Positions 53,136-62,360 of a DNA stretch of 64,000 nt are shown here, in pieces. Below the pieces are notes generated by a model. The model worked only from the letters and a program-made list of their open reading frames with translations. It had not been told where the DNA came from and did no database searches. Source of the DNA: Pelagibius marinus (lineage in GTDB: Bacteria > Pseudomonadota > Alphaproteobacteria > Kiloniellales > Kiloniellaceae). The number at the start of each line of letters is the position of its first letter. Position 1 is the stretch's first letter. Both the position numbers and the translations under genes were made by a program. Where the stretch lies: positions 303,993 through 367,992 of the forward strand of contig NZ_JACSDK010000015.1 in NCBI RefSeq assembly GCF_014925385.1. Reading direction: 5' to 3'.

Positions 53136-53232
53136 CTGTCGGGTGCGTCAAAGTTGTGGCGGTGAAGGTTAAGAAAATTAAGGAATTAGCAAAAAATTGC
53201 GCTGCACTGCCTCGACTCTCCCCAAAAGAGCG

Positions 53233-54786
53233 TTAGGCAGCAAGGGGAAAGCGCAGGACCATGGCAAGTCCACCGTCCGGCCGGTTATCCGCCCGAACGC
53301 TACCGCCGATCGCCTGTAAGTTGCGACGGACGATCCACAGGCCGATCCCCATGTGCGGGCTGCCTTCGCCGCTGTCCTCCTCGGAATCGGCGGGAAGCGG
53401 CTTGGAACGCAGGGAAACGTAACGCTCGAAGATGCGCGTCAGCTCGGCAGAGGGCACGCCGGGGCCGCGGTCGAGCACCGCAAGCTCCGCCCGCCCCTGC
53501 ACCGCCCGCAACTCCACGATGATCTTCGAGCCCGTCGGCGAAATCTCGATGGCGTTGTCGATGACATTCTCCAGCACCGTCTCCAGCAGGTCCTCGCCGG
53601 CCAGCACGAAGATGTCGGGCTGCAGGCGGGCATCGAGGATGAGGCGCCGGCCGGCGAAGCTGTCGGCATAGGCGGCGAGCATGCGCTCGACCATGTGAGT
53701 CAGACAGATCTTCTGGCGCGGCGGGTCCAGCAGCTCGGCCGTGGTCTCCTCCAGGCGCCGGGCGTAGGCCACCAGGTGGTCGAGGCGGTCGATGGAGACC
53801 TCCAGCACGTCGAGGGCGCGCTGGCCGCGCACCTCGTCGGGGGAGACGAAGCGCCGCAGCGGCTCCAGCGACTGGCGCATGATGGCGATCGGCGTCTTGA
53901 AGGCGTGGGCGTTGTCCTCGGCGGCCAGGCGGATGCTCTCGGCGGAATCCTGCAGCGCCATGGTCATGCGGTCGAATTCCTCGGCCACCGGGGCCAGTTC
54001 AGGCACCCGGTTCTGCTGGGCGAAGCTGACGTGGCTGGCGCCGGTGCGGATGCTGCGCGCCAGGCGGCGGAAGCGCATGAGGCCGCGCCAGATCGACACG
54101 AAGAGGCCGATGGTGAAGATCGCCATGGCGAAGTAGATCGCCGCGGCGATACGCACCTCGATGGTCTTCCAGTACGGCTGATCGATGGAAGTGCCCAGGA
54201 ACTCCGTGGTCGAGTGGGTGGTGATGACTGCCCAGCAGCCGGCCCCGGTGTTGATCGGGGTGATGGAGGTCAGCAGTTCCTCGGCGCCGGAGGGACGGCG
54301 GTGGCGCAGGGCCATGGACAGCTCGCCCCAGCAGCTCTGCGCCAGATTGTCGAAGACCCCGCGCTCGACCAGGCGGTCGCGTTCCTCGGCCAGCTCGGTC
54401 GGGGCAATGGTGGGCTGGGAGGCGACGAAATAGAAGCTCTCGGCTCCGTACTCGCCGGCCGGCCGGAACAGCACCTTCACGCCGGTCTGCTTGGTCGCGA
54501 AGCGCGCCACCTCGTCGTTCAGCAGCGGCAGGGAGGAAATTTCCTGCTGCTCCAGCAGCGGGCGCAGGCTCTCCGCCACCATGCGGCCCTGCTCGCGCAC
54601 GCTTTCCATCAGCAGAAAGCGCTTTTCCGCGTCCGCCTCGCGGAACTGGATATAGAGGATCACCGGGACCGCGCAGAAAATGACCAGCAGCAGCATCAGC
54701 TTGCTGATCAGCGAGCGGAAAGGCAGACCGGCGGAGAAGCTGCGCGGCACAGCCGGCGTCGCCGGACCTTCGACCCGCGCAGCCAT
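53233..54786 (-). CDS. Sensor histidine kinase (ChvG-like)
   Basis: 517 residues. There are two membrane helices (about 30-48 and 212-233) around a 160-residue periplasmic sensor domain, then a HAMP-like linker and a HisKA-type dimerisation helix with H294 in AHAFKTPIAIM. The ATPase domain has N box ENVIDNAIEISP, D box LDRGPGVP and G box MGIGLWIVRRN. The sensor domain resembles ChvG/ExoS 'stimulus-sensing' modules, which respond to envelope or acid stress. Its start is 5 bp after the response-regulator stop. Confidence 0.88.
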   Translation of the reverse strand: MAARVEGPATPAVPRSFSAGLPFRSLISKLMLLLVIFCAVPVILYIQFREADAEKRFLLMESVREQGRMVAESLRPLLEQQEISSLPLLNDEVARFATKQTGVKVLFRPAGEYGAESFYFVASQPTIAPTELAEERDRLVERGVFDNLAQSCWGELSMALRHRRPSGAEELLTSITPINTGAGCWAVITTHSTTEFLGTSIDQPYWKTIEVRIAAAIYFAMAIFTIGLFVSIWRGLMRFRRLARSIRTGASHVSFAQQNRVPELAPVAEEFDRMTMALQDSAESIRLAAEDNAHAFKTPIAIMRQSLEPLRRFVSPDEVRGQRALDVLEVSIDRLDHLVAYARRLEETTAELLDPPRQKICLTHMVERMLAAYADSFAGRRLILDARLQPDIFVLAGEDLLETVLENVIDNAIEISPTGSKIIVELRAVQGRAELAVLDRGPGVPSAELTRIFERYVSLRSKPLPADSEEDSGEGSPHMGIGLWIVRRNLQAIGGSVRADNRPDGGLAMVLRFPLAA

Positions 54787-54791
54787 GAGGT

Positions 54792-55562
54792 TCAGGCTCC
54801 GCCCTTACCGCTCTGGTCGCGCCAGCGGTAGCCGAAGCCCGGATAGTTCTCGATGCCGTCGAAATTCTCGTCGACGTCGCGGAACTTCTTGCGGATGCGC
54901 TTGATGAAGGAGCGCACGTTTGCGCGATAGCCGTCGGGGCCGTAGCCGGCGACGAAGTCCTTGCCGCGCACAATGTCGTAGATCTGGCGGTAGGACACGT
55001 CACCCCCCTGCTGCGACACAAGGAACAGCACGATGGCGAACTCGGTGAGGGTGAGGTCCACCTGCTTGTTGTCCCAGAAGGCGCGACTGATGTCGGTCTT
55101 CAGTTCCAACGGCCCATTGCGGATCACCGCCGGGGTCTGGCCGCCGCCCTCCGACGAGGGCTTCACGCCTTCGGTGATGAGCTTCAGGCGCTGCAGAATG
55201 ATCGGCAGGCGCCGCGACTTGTCGATGAAGTCGACCGCTCCCCACTTGAGGGCCGCTTCCTCGTAGATTTCGTCGCTGAGGACGGTCAAAAAGATAACCG
55301 GCGTCTGGATGCGGCATTCGCGCATGCGGCGCAGCACCGCCAGCCCGTCCAGGCCCGGCATGCGCCAATCCAGCAGCACCGCCTCGGCCTCTTCGCCGGA
55401 CATCATGAATTCAAGGGCACTTTCGCCATTGGCGAAATCGACGACCTCATAGCCTTCCTCGGCCAGATTGAGCCCCAGGGACTCGCGGAACAGGTCGTCG
55501 TCATCAACGATAAAAACACGATTGAAAGTGGTCTCTGTCACGACCGGCTGTACAGCCATCAT
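54792..55562 (-). CDS. OmpR/PhoB-family response regulator (ChvI-like)
   Basis: 256 residues. Receiver domain with DDDD acidic pocket (20-23), phospho-Asp D65 in AVLLDWRMPG, Thr in FLTVLSDE and K115 in DFIDKSRRLP. The C-terminal winged helix runs from about 150 (VDLTLTEFAIVLFLVSQQGGDVSYRQIYDIVRG, VRSFIKRIRKKF, GIENYPGFGYRW). It is the cognate partner of the adjacent kinase. An ATG three bases later (55559) could also be used. Confidence 0.9.
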   Translation of the reverse strand: MMAVQPVVTETTFNRVFIVDDDDLFRESLGLNLAEEGYEVVDFANGESALEFMMSGEEAEAVLLDWRMPGLDGLAVLRRMRECRIQTPVIFLTVLSDEIYEEAALKWGAVDFIDKSRRLPIILQRLKLITEGVKPSSEGGGQTPAVIRNGPLELKTDISRAFWDNKQVDLTLTEFAIVLFLVSQQGGDVSYRQIYDIVRGKDFVAGYGPDGYRANVRSFIKRIRKKFRDVDENFDGIENYPGFGYRWRDQSGKGGA

Positions 55563-55636
55563 TCACATTGCGCTTGCCAGCGCCCCCTTATTGTTTGCCT
55601 GCTCCTTGCATTCGGCTACCTGCCGAAGGCTACCCG

Positions 55637-56239
55637 CTAACTGCCACCGGCCGACCCATTCGTCGGCGATGCCGGGGACGCTTCCTCGCTGTCCCGGCCC
55701 GCCTCGGCCTGTACCAGCAGTTCGCTCAAACAAAGGCGGGCGAAATCCTTGGATTCCGCGTCGTTGGGCGCTTCACCCTCGGCCCCGCCTTTCACCTCGT
55801 ATGTCAGCACACGAAAATCGGTCCCACCCACTTTGGGATAGAAGAATATATGTAGGACACAACTGGCGCCGTTGTAGGCCCATATCTTTGCCGGCGGCTC
55901 CTCGATCAGCAGCGCCGGCTGGCCGAGCAACGCCGTCGTGCGGTCGAAGTCGAGCCCGACCAGCGAATCGGGTTCCACCTCGGGCGCCTTGGTCACTTCG
56001 ACCGCCGCCGGGGGTACTTCAGGCTTGCGGATCGGCAGCGGCGGCGGCGGCTTCAGCTTGGCCACCTCCTCCGACACGTCCTCAGGGAACCTGCCCGCGT
56101 TGCTCAGCGCCTGTTCCTCAGACACAGGGCGTGCTGTCTCGGTGGCCGGACCGCGAAAATCAGGGAACTGGATTCCCAGTTCCGCGCACGCGGAAAGACC
56201 CAGCAATGCCGTCCCCAGGACCCCGATGAGGAGTCTCAT
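55637..56239 (-). CDS. Lipoprotein of unknown function
   Basis: 200 residues. The signal MRLLIGVLGTALLG ends in the lipobox LSAC, giving lipid-modified Cys18. A Pro-rich linker (residues 60-80) precedes a domain around 92-150: VGLDFDRTTALLGQPALLIEEPPAKIWAYNGASCVLHIFFYP, which is reminiscent of small SmpA/BamE-like or beta-lactamase-inhibitor-like folds (G-x-P and a W-x-Y strand). Lies just downstream of the divergent/leftward two-component genes, separate promoter likely. Function unknown. Confidence 0.78.
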   Translation of the reverse strand: MRLLIGVLGTALLGLSACAELGIQFPDFRGPATETARPVSEEQALSNAGRFPEDVSEEVAKLKPPPPLPIRKPEVPPAAVEVTKAPEVEPDSLVGLDFDRTTALLGQPALLIEEPPAKIWAYNGASCVLHIFFYPKVGGTDFRVLTYEVKGGAEGEAPNDAESKDFARLCLSELLVQAEAGRDSEEASPASPTNGSAGGS

Positions 56240-56803
56240 TATCGTTTTCCTGATCTTCGCACCATCCCGGCTTTAAACCGGAACCCATCAATCGTGAGCC
56301 TCAATTTCTTAACGAAATCCTAAGATAGATGTGGGGGAGCGGTGCTGTGCCCCGTGCGCAGCATCAAGATACGACCCCAAGTGCCTAATCTGCATAGCAT
56401 CCTGGCGGGTGTGACAAATTTGGCGCGGCTTTCGGTGAAGCCAGCAAAAGTGTTAAGGCCTCTTGGCCGCAAATCAGGCACATCCCTTCCTCTGGCGTTC
56501 AGCGGAACCACCCGCCCAGATGTGCCAGGGTATCGCCAAGGGATAGCCCCCTCAACCGTGATGTTTGCCCGGCAAAAGCGGCGAAGTTATGGCGAAGTGC
56601 GGCCTGTGCGCCGCGATGCCGCCCGGCCGGGGGCGGCCTGCAGACCGCTGCGGGCCGCCGGGCCCAATTCACACCGCCTTGCCGCTATCCGGGATTGACA
56701 AGCCCCACCGGGACAGCTTGATATCAAGGAGAGTGCGGCCTTCAGGGGCCGCCATAAGGCGTGGGAAACGCCGACATGAAGTCACGTCAACAGGGAAGCA
56801 GGT
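56240..56803. other. Intergenic region before the polyamine transporter operon
   Basis: 564 bp without a supported gene. The right third holds a promoter-like element (below) and GC-rich inverted segments near 56620-56665. A long untranslated leader for potF is plausible. Confidence 0.4.
56695..56724 (+). promoter_or_regulatory. Candidate sigma70 promoter for potFGHI
   Basis: A perfect -35 TTGACA (56695-56700) is followed after 17-18 bp by TTGATAT (56718-56724), a weak -10. The distance to the potF start is about 80 bp. Confidence 0.4.
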
Positions 56804-57904
56804 ATGACAAAATCACGGTATTTCGCCCCGGCGGGCGCGATGATCGCTTTTGCCCTGGCGATGGGCACGGCCCAGGCCCAGGAAAAGGTCGTCAACGTCT
56901 ATAACTGGTCCGACTACATCGACGAGTCGATCCTCGAGGACTTCGAGAAAGAGACGGGCATCAAGGTCGTCTACGACGTTTTCGATTCCAACGAGGTGCT
57001 GGAAACCAAGCTGCTGGCCGGCGGCACCGGCTACGACGTCGTGGTGCCCACCGGTTCCTTCCTGGCCCGCCAGATCCAGGCCGGCGCGTTCCAGAAGCTG
57101 GACAAGTCCAAGCTGCCGAACCTGAAGAACATGTGGGACGTGGTGGCCAAGCGCACGGAGAAGTACGATCCGGGCAACGACTACTCCATCAACTACATGT
57201 GGGGCACCACCGGCCTGGGCTACAACGAGGAAAAGATTCTTGAGCGTATGCCCGACGCGCCGGTCACCTCCTGGAAGATGATCTTCGATCCCGAGGTCGT
57301 CTCCAAGTTCGCCGATTGCGGCATTCACGTGCTGGATGCCCCGACCGAGCTGATCCCGGCGGCGCTGAACTACATCGGCGAGGATCCCGACAGCAAGGAC
57401 CCCGACGTCATCGCCAAGGCCGAGGACGTGCTGATGGCGATGCGCCCCTACGTCCAGAAGTTCCACTCCTCTGAGTACATCAACGCCCTGGCCAACGGCG
57501 ACATCTGCCTGGCGGTCGGCTGGTCCGGCGACGTGCTGCAGGCGCGCGACCGCGCCGACGAGGCCAACAATGGCGTCACGGTGAACTATGTCTCCCCGGA
57601 CGAGGGCGCGCTGATGTGGTTCGACCAGATGGCCATCCCCACCGATGCCCCGCATCCGGAGAACGCCCTGGCCTTCCTGAACTACATCATGGACCCGCAG
57701 GTCATGGCCAAGGCGTCGAACTACGTCTACTACGCCAACGGCAACAAGGCCTCGCAGGAGTTCCTGGAGGAGGACGTGATCGGCGATCCGGCGATCTACC
57801 CGACGCCGGCGGCCCTGGAGACCCTCTACACGGTCACCCCCTATCCGCCGAAGGTTCAGCGGGTCGTGACGCGCCTCTGGACCAAGGTGAAGAGCGGTCA
57901 GTAA
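56804..57904 (+). CDS. potF: Polyamine ABC transporter substrate-binding protein
   Basis: 366 residues. Sec signal peptide (cleavage near AQA/QEK), then the PotD/PotF start VVNVYNWSDYIDESILEDFEKETGIKVVYDVFDSNEVLETKLLAGGTGYDVVVPTG. Polyamine-site residues of the family are visible: W and D in YNWSDYID, GWSGDVLQA, and the acidic EGALMWFDQMAIP. It binds putrescine or spermidine in the periplasm. First gene of potFGHI. Confidence 0.95.
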   Translation: MTKSRYFAPAGAMIAFALAMGTAQAQEKVVNVYNWSDYIDESILEDFEKETGIKVVYDVFDSNEVLETKLLAGGTGYDVVVPTGSFLARQIQAGAFQKLDKSKLPNLKNMWDVVAKRTEKYDPGNDYSINYMWGTTGLGYNEEKILERMPDAPVTSWKMIFDPEVVSKFADCGIHVLDAPTELIPAALNYIGEDPDSKDPDVIAKAEDVLMAMRPYVQKFHSSEYINALANGDICLAVGWSGDVLQARDRADEANNGVTVNYVSPDEGALMWFDQMAIPTDAPHPENALAFLNYIMDPQVMAKASNYVYYANGNKASQEFLEEDVIGDPAIYPTPAALETLYTVTPYPPKVQRVVTRLWTKVKSGQ

Positions 57905-57913
57905 GCCTGAGCG

Positions 57914-57953
57914 AACGGCCCCGCCCCGACCCGGTGCGGGGCCGTTGCCTTTT
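57914..57953 (+). terminator. Partial terminator/attenuator between potF and potG
   Basis: An 11-bp perfect stem AACGGCCCCGC/GCGGGGCCGTT with an 11-nt loop, then GCC and only four T. Weak termination here would leave potF mRNA in excess over potGHI, as usual for binding-protein operons. Confidence 0.7.
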
Positions 57954-58024
57954 CGCGGACAGGCCGCGCGGGGCGCAGCGGGCCGGGCCCGGCGACCTTC
58001 GGCGGCAAGCGGGGACATGACGGG

Positions 58025-59203
58025 ATGAGCGGAGCAGGCACCGCAAGCAATCAGGCGCGCAGCGGCTCTTCGGCCGCGCGCCAGCGCTGGGCGCCCTGGG
58101 AGGACCCCAACGAGAAGCCCCACGTCCGGATCGTCGGCGTGACCAAGCGCTTCGGGGACTTCGTCGCCGTCGACAACGTCTCCCTCGACATTTACAAGCG
58201 CGAGTTCTTTTCCCTGCTCGGCCCCTCGGGCTGCGGCAAGACCACGCTGCTGCGCATGCTGGCCGGCTTCGAGACCCCCAGCGAGGGCCAGATTCTGCTG
58301 GAGGGAGAGGACATGTCCGGCGTGCCGCCCTACGAGCGGCCGGTGAACATGATGTTCCAGTCCTATGCCCTCTTCCCGCACATGTCGGTCGAGAAGAACA
58401 TCGCCTTCGGGCTGAAGCAGGACCGCGTGCCCAAGGCGGAGATCGACCGCCGCGTCGCCGAGGTCATCGAGATGGTTCAGCTCGGCCAGTTCGCCAAGCG
58501 CAAGCCGCACCAGCTCTCCGGCGGCCAGAAGCAGCGCGTCGCCCTGGCCCGCAGCCTGGTGAAGAAGCCCAAGATGCTGCTGCTCGACGAACCGCTGGGC
58601 GCGCTGGACAAGAACCTGCGCACCCAGACCCAGTTCGAGCTGATGAACATCCAGGAGGAAACCGGCATCACCTTCGTGATCGTGACCCACGACCAGGAGG
58701 AGGCGATGACGGTGTCCAGCCGTATCGCGGTCATGGACCACGGCCGGATCGTGCAGGTCTCCACCCCGGGTGAGCTCTACGAAGCGCCGCTAACCCGCTA
58801 CGTCGCCGACTTCATCGGCGAGGTCAACATCCTGGAGGGCCGCGGCGCACAGCGCGAAGGCGACCACCTGGTGCTGCAATGTCCGGACGCCGGCTGCGCC
58901 ATCCAGACCGGCCCCTATGCCGAAGACGGCGGCGACGAATCCCTGTGGATCGCGCTGAGGCCAGAAAAGGTACGCATTTCCAAGGAGCCGCCGGCCGACA
59001 GCAGCCGCAACTGCATGACCGGCGAGGTCTGGGACATCGGCTACCTGGGCAATCTCTCGACCTATCACGTAAAGCTGGACAGCGGGAAGATGATCACCGC
59101 GACCCAGGCCAACATGGCCCGCCTCATTGAGCGGCCCATCACCTGGGAGGACCGGGTCTACCTGACCTGGGCGCCCGACGCCGCCGTCGTGCTGCGCGAC
59201 TGA
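58025..59203 (+). CDS. potG: Polyamine ABC transporter ATPase
   Basis: 392 residues. Walker A GPSGCGKTT, Q-loop MMFQSYALFPHMSVEKNIAFGL, signature LSGGQKQRVALARSL, Walker B MLLLDEPLGALD, H-loop IVTHDQEEAM and a C-terminal TOBE domain (SLWIALRPEKVRIS, GYLGNLSTYHVKLDSG) mark PotG/PotA. The first 35 residues before VRIVGVTKRFGD are a non-conserved leader, so a later start is possible. Confidence 0.95.
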   Translation: MSGAGTASNQARSGSSAARQRWAPWEDPNEKPHVRIVGVTKRFGDFVAVDNVSLDIYKREFFSLLGPSGCGKTTLLRMLAGFETPSEGQILLEGEDMSGVPPYERPVNMMFQSYALFPHMSVEKNIAFGLKQDRVPKAEIDRRVAEVIEMVQLGQFAKRKPHQLSGGQKQRVALARSLVKKPKMLLLDEPLGALDKNLRTQTQFELMNIQEETGITFVIVTHDQEEAMTVSSRIAVMDHGRIVQVSTPGELYEAPLTRYVADFIGEVNILEGRGAQREGDHLVLQCPDAGCAIQTGPYAEDGGDESLWIALRPEKVRISKEPPADSSRNCMTGEVWDIGYLGNLSTYHVKLDSGKMITATQANMARLIERPITWEDRVYLTWAPDAAVVLRD

Positions 59204-59214
59204 GGGACGGCAGC

Positions 59215-60183
59215 GTGTCATCCTCTCCGCCGCCCGCCGCCCCTGCCACCGCGCCACAGGCCGCCGTCGAAAGCCCGGAGGTCGCCCGGCAGGGCACGCA
59301 GAAACTGCTCAAGTACCTGGTCATCGCCGTTCCCTACCTCTGGCTGCTGGCCTTCTTCCTGGCGCCATTCCTCATCGTGCTGAAAATCAGCCTCGTCGAG
59401 GTGCGGGTGGCGATGCCGCCCTATTCCGAGCTGATCACCTTCGTGGAGGACGGCTGGATCGCCTTCCACGGATCGCTCGAGAACTATCTCTGGCTGTGGG
59501 ACGACCCGCTCTATATCAATTCCTACCTCAGCTCCCTGAAGATCGCGGCGACCTCGACCGTGCTGACGCTGCTGGTCGGCTACCCCATCGCCTACGGCAT
59601 GGCGCGCGCGCCGCGGCGCTGGCGCTTCGCCCTGCTGATGCTGGTGATCCTGCCGTTCTGGACCTCCTTCCTGATCCGCGTCTATGCCTGGATCGGCATC
59701 CTGAAGAAGGAAGGCCTGCTGAACCTGGCGCTCACCCACCTCGGCCTGATCAGCGAACCCCTGACCATTCTCAACACCGACATCGCCGTCTACATCGGCA
59801 TCGTCTATTCCTACCTGCCCTTCATGGTGCTGCCGCTCTACGCCAACCTGGAGAAGATGGACCTCAGCCTCCTGGAAGCGGCCGCCGACCTCGGCTGCCG
59901 GCCGATCAAGGCCTTCTGGGTGGTGACCGTGCCGCTGTCGATGACCGGCATCGTGGCCGGCTGCTTCCTGGTCTTCATCCCGGCGGTCGGCGAGTTCGTC
60001 ATCCCGGATCTGCTGGGCGGCTCCGAGACCCTGATGATCGGCAAGACCCTGTGGACCGAGTTCTTCAACAACCGCGACTGGCCGGTGTCCTCGGCGGTGG
60101 CCGTGATCCTGCTGCTGGTGCTGATCATTCCGATCGTGCTGTTCCAGCGCCAGCAGCAGCGCAGCGCCGAGGCGGAGGCCTGA
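59215..60183 (+). CDS. potH: Polyamine ABC transporter permease
   Basis: 322 residues, GTG 59215, 11 bp after the potG stop. Six membrane helices and the EAA loop (MDLSLLEAAADLGCRPIKAFWVVTVPLS) are seen, with the PotB/PotH segment FLIRVYAWIGILKKEGLLN and FIPAVGEFVIPDLLGG. It forms the channel with PotI. Confidence 0.95.
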   Translation: MSSSPPPAAPATAPQAAVESPEVARQGTQKLLKYLVIAVPYLWLLAFFLAPFLIVLKISLVEVRVAMPPYSELITFVEDGWIAFHGSLENYLWLWDDPLYINSYLSSLKIAATSTVLTLLVGYPIAYGMARAPRRWRFALLMLVILPFWTSFLIRVYAWIGILKKEGLLNLALTHLGLISEPLTILNTDIAVYIGIVYSYLPFMVLPLYANLEKMDLSLLEAAADLGCRPIKAFWVVTVPLSMTGIVAGCFLVFIPAVGEFVIPDLLGGSETLMIGKTLWTEFFNNRDWPVSSAVAVILLLVLIIPIVLFQRQQQRSAEAEA

Positions 60184-60187
60184 GCGC

Positions 60188-61009
60188 ATGAGACAAGGCC
60201 TCACCTGGTTCAACATCGCCTCGCTGCTGCTCGGCTTCCTCTTCCTCTACCTGCCGATCGCGCTGCTGATCATCTACAGCTTCAACGAATCTCGGCTGGT
60301 GACCGTCTGGGCCGGCTTCTCGACCAAGTGGTACGCCGAGATGCTGCAGAACCAGGGCCTGCTGAACGCCGGCTGGGTGACGCTGAAGGTCGCCTTCACC
60401 TCCTCCTGCTTCGCCACCGTGCTGGGCACCATGGCCGGGCTGATCATGTCGCGCTTCGGTTCCTTCCACGGCCGCACCCTCTTCTCGGGCATGATCTACG
60501 CGCCGCTGGTCATGCCGGAGGTCATCACCGGCCTGTCGCTGCTGCTGATGTTCGTGGCCGTCGCCCTGGACCGCGGCTTCGTCACCGTCACCCTCGCCCA
60601 CATCACCTTCTCCATGTGCTACGTAGCGGTGGTGGTGCAGTCGCGCCTGGCCGGCTTCGACCGTTCCATCGAGGAGGCGGCCATGGACCTGGGCTGCCCG
60701 CCGGGACGCACCTTCTTCCAGATCACCCTGCCGATCATCGCCCCGGCGGTGGTCGCCGGCTGGCTGCTGTCCTTCACCCTGTCGCTGGATGACCTGGTCA
60801 TCGCCAGCTTCACCACCGGGCCCGGCGCCACCACCCTGCCGATGAAGATCTACAGCCAGGTGCGCCTGGGCGTGACGCCGGAGATCAACGCCGTCTGCAC
60901 CATCCTGGTCGGCCTTGTGGCGACCGGCGTGCTCACCGCCTCGCTCATTACCCGGCGCCAGGAAATGCGGCGCGAGGCGGAGGAACGCCAGGCCATCGCC
61001 AACAGCTGA
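60188..61009 (+). CDS. potI: Polyamine ABC transporter permease
   Basis: 273 residues. The PotC/PotI start is LLGFLFLYLPIALLIIYSFNESRLVTVWAGFSTKWYAEML, the EAA loop is FDRSIEEAAMDLGCPPGRTFFQITLPI, and LSLDDLVIASFTTGPGATTLPMKIYSQVRLGVTPEINA follows. Last gene of the operon; it converges on the flippase gene 37 bp away. Confidence 0.95.
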   Translation: MRQGLTWFNIASLLLGFLFLYLPIALLIIYSFNESRLVTVWAGFSTKWYAEMLQNQGLLNAGWVTLKVAFTSSCFATVLGTMAGLIMSRFGSFHGRTLFSGMIYAPLVMPEVITGLSLLLMFVAVALDRGFVTVTLAHITFSMCYVAVVVQSRLAGFDRSIEEAAMDLGCPPGRTFFQITLPIIAPAVVAGWLLSFTLSLDDLVIASFTTGPGATTLPMKIYSQVRLGVTPEINAVCTILVGLVATGVLTASLITRRQEMRREAEERQAIANS

Positions 61010-61046
61010 CCCGGGACGACTTCCCGTCTCGCGGCGCCCCGTCCCG

Positions 61047-62327
61047 CTACCGGGTATTGCCCTGGGCGAAGGCGAAGAAGCTGCCGAAGATGTTGTAGTG
61101 GTAGACGATGTAGATGCCGCTGATCACCGCGGAGATCATGAAGGCGGCGATGGTCGCCGCCAGCACCCCCGCCACGCCGTAGTAGAGCGCGCCGTACCAG
61201 CTGAGATAGGCGTTCAGCAGAATGCAGGTCAGGCTGCTGATCGACATCGGCAGGATGGCCTTGCGCAGGTGGAGAAAAGCCTGGTTGTGATAGAAGTAGC
61301 CCATCGCCACGGTGCCGGCGATGGCCCAGGGGATGAGGCCGAAGGAACTGGCGAAGGACGGCCCGACCACCAGCGGCGCGGCCAGCATGGAAACCAGGTA
61401 GAAGAAGATGCCGAGCGCGGGCAGCAGCAGCAGGAAGCTCAGCGAGACCGCCGTCACCTCCCTGCGATAGTTCGACTGCAGCTCGCCCAGCCGCTTGAAG
61501 AGCCAGGGCATCCAGGCATGCAGGAAGCCGTTGATGGCAACGAAGAGCGCGGCGCCGAACAGGGCGGCGACGCCGTAGAGGCCGTTCTCGGCGAGGCCCA
61601 GCAGGTGGGTGATGATGAGACGGTCGGTCAGCGGCACCGCGACCAGGCCGAAGCCCGTCGGCAGGTAGACCAGCCCGAACTTCACCATGTCCTTGAACTG
61701 GCCGCGCCCGGGCAGTTTGAAACTCAGTTTCAGATCCTTGGCCAGCCACGCCACGCCCAGTAGGCAGGTGACGACCAGGCCCGCGACCTTGCCCAGAATG
61801 ACGCCCTGCCAGCCCGCGCCCTGAAACACCAGCGCCGCGATGACGGCGAAGCCGAGGAGCGACTGCGCGAACTGCAGCGCGATGAAGCGGCCGCGCTTTC
61901 CGGCGAATTGGTTGTAGGTCAGGACGAAGTAGAAATTCACATAGAGATAGGCGGCAAAGACCACCGCCAGGACCCAGGCGGCGGGGAAGCTAATGAAGCT
62001 CGCCAGCGTCTCGCCGAACAGCAGGCCGATGAGGCCCAGGACCAGGGCAGAAGCGGTCGAGAGATAGAAGGCGGAGACCACGAAGGCCGCCAGCCCGGCC
62101 TTGTCCAACTCGTAGAAATGCATCTTCAGCGCGTCCTGGATGGTCAGATTGACCGCCGGGCGCAGGAAGGCCACCAGCGAGACGAAGAGGACCCAGACGC
62201 CGTATTCCTCCGGCGCCAGGATGCGCGTTAACAAAATAGCGAGGAAGAAGGGGGAAAGTGCCTCGATGCTGTTGGCGAGGGAATAGAAGATGGATGTCCC
62301 CACCAATTTGCGAAACAGCTGCAGCAT
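61047..62327 (-). CDS. Wzx-type oligosaccharide flippase (MOP superfamily)
   Basis: 426 residues with about twelve membrane helices. The N-terminal ANSIEALSPFFLAILLTRILAPEEYGVWVLFVSLVAFLRPAVNLTIQDAL is the Polysacc_synt signature, and LTDRLIITHLLGLAENGLYGVAALFGAALF marks the second half. It flips undecaprenyl-PP-linked oligosaccharide to the periplasm. It is not near a Wzy polymerase in this window. It is divergent from the glycosyltransferase-like gene, 33 bp apart. Confidence 0.9.
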   Translation of the reverse strand: MLQLFRKLVGTSIFYSLANSIEALSPFFLAILLTRILAPEEYGVWVLFVSLVAFLRPAVNLTIQDALKMHFYELDKAGLAAFVVSAFYLSTASALVLGLIGLLFGETLASFISFPAAWVLAVVFAAYLYVNFYFVLTYNQFAGKRGRFIALQFAQSLLGFAVIAALVFQGAGWQGVILGKVAGLVVTCLLGVAWLAKDLKLSFKLPGRGQFKDMVKFGLVYLPTGFGLVAVPLTDRLIITHLLGLAENGLYGVAALFGAALFVAINGFLHAWMPWLFKRLGELQSNYRREVTAVSLSFLLLLPALGIFFYLVSMLAAPLVVGPSFASSFGLIPWAIAGTVAMGYFYHNQAFLHLRKAILPMSISSLTCILLNAYLSWYGALYYGVAGVLAATIAAFMISAVISGIYIVYHYNIFGSFFAFAQGNTR

Positions 62328-62360
62328 CCTGACCTTCTTGGCATCGACGAGTCTGTGAAA

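Noticed and set aside
51519..53165. Plus-strand open frame of 548 codons across the MATE gene
   Set aside because: A frame-shifted shadow of the MATE gene, rich in Arg/Gly/Pro, with no start signal.
56813..58741. Minus-strand open frame of 642 codons
   Set aside because: Antisense to potF and potG, whose domains are unmistakable on the plus strand. Composition is Arg/Gly/Leu/Val-rich with no domain.
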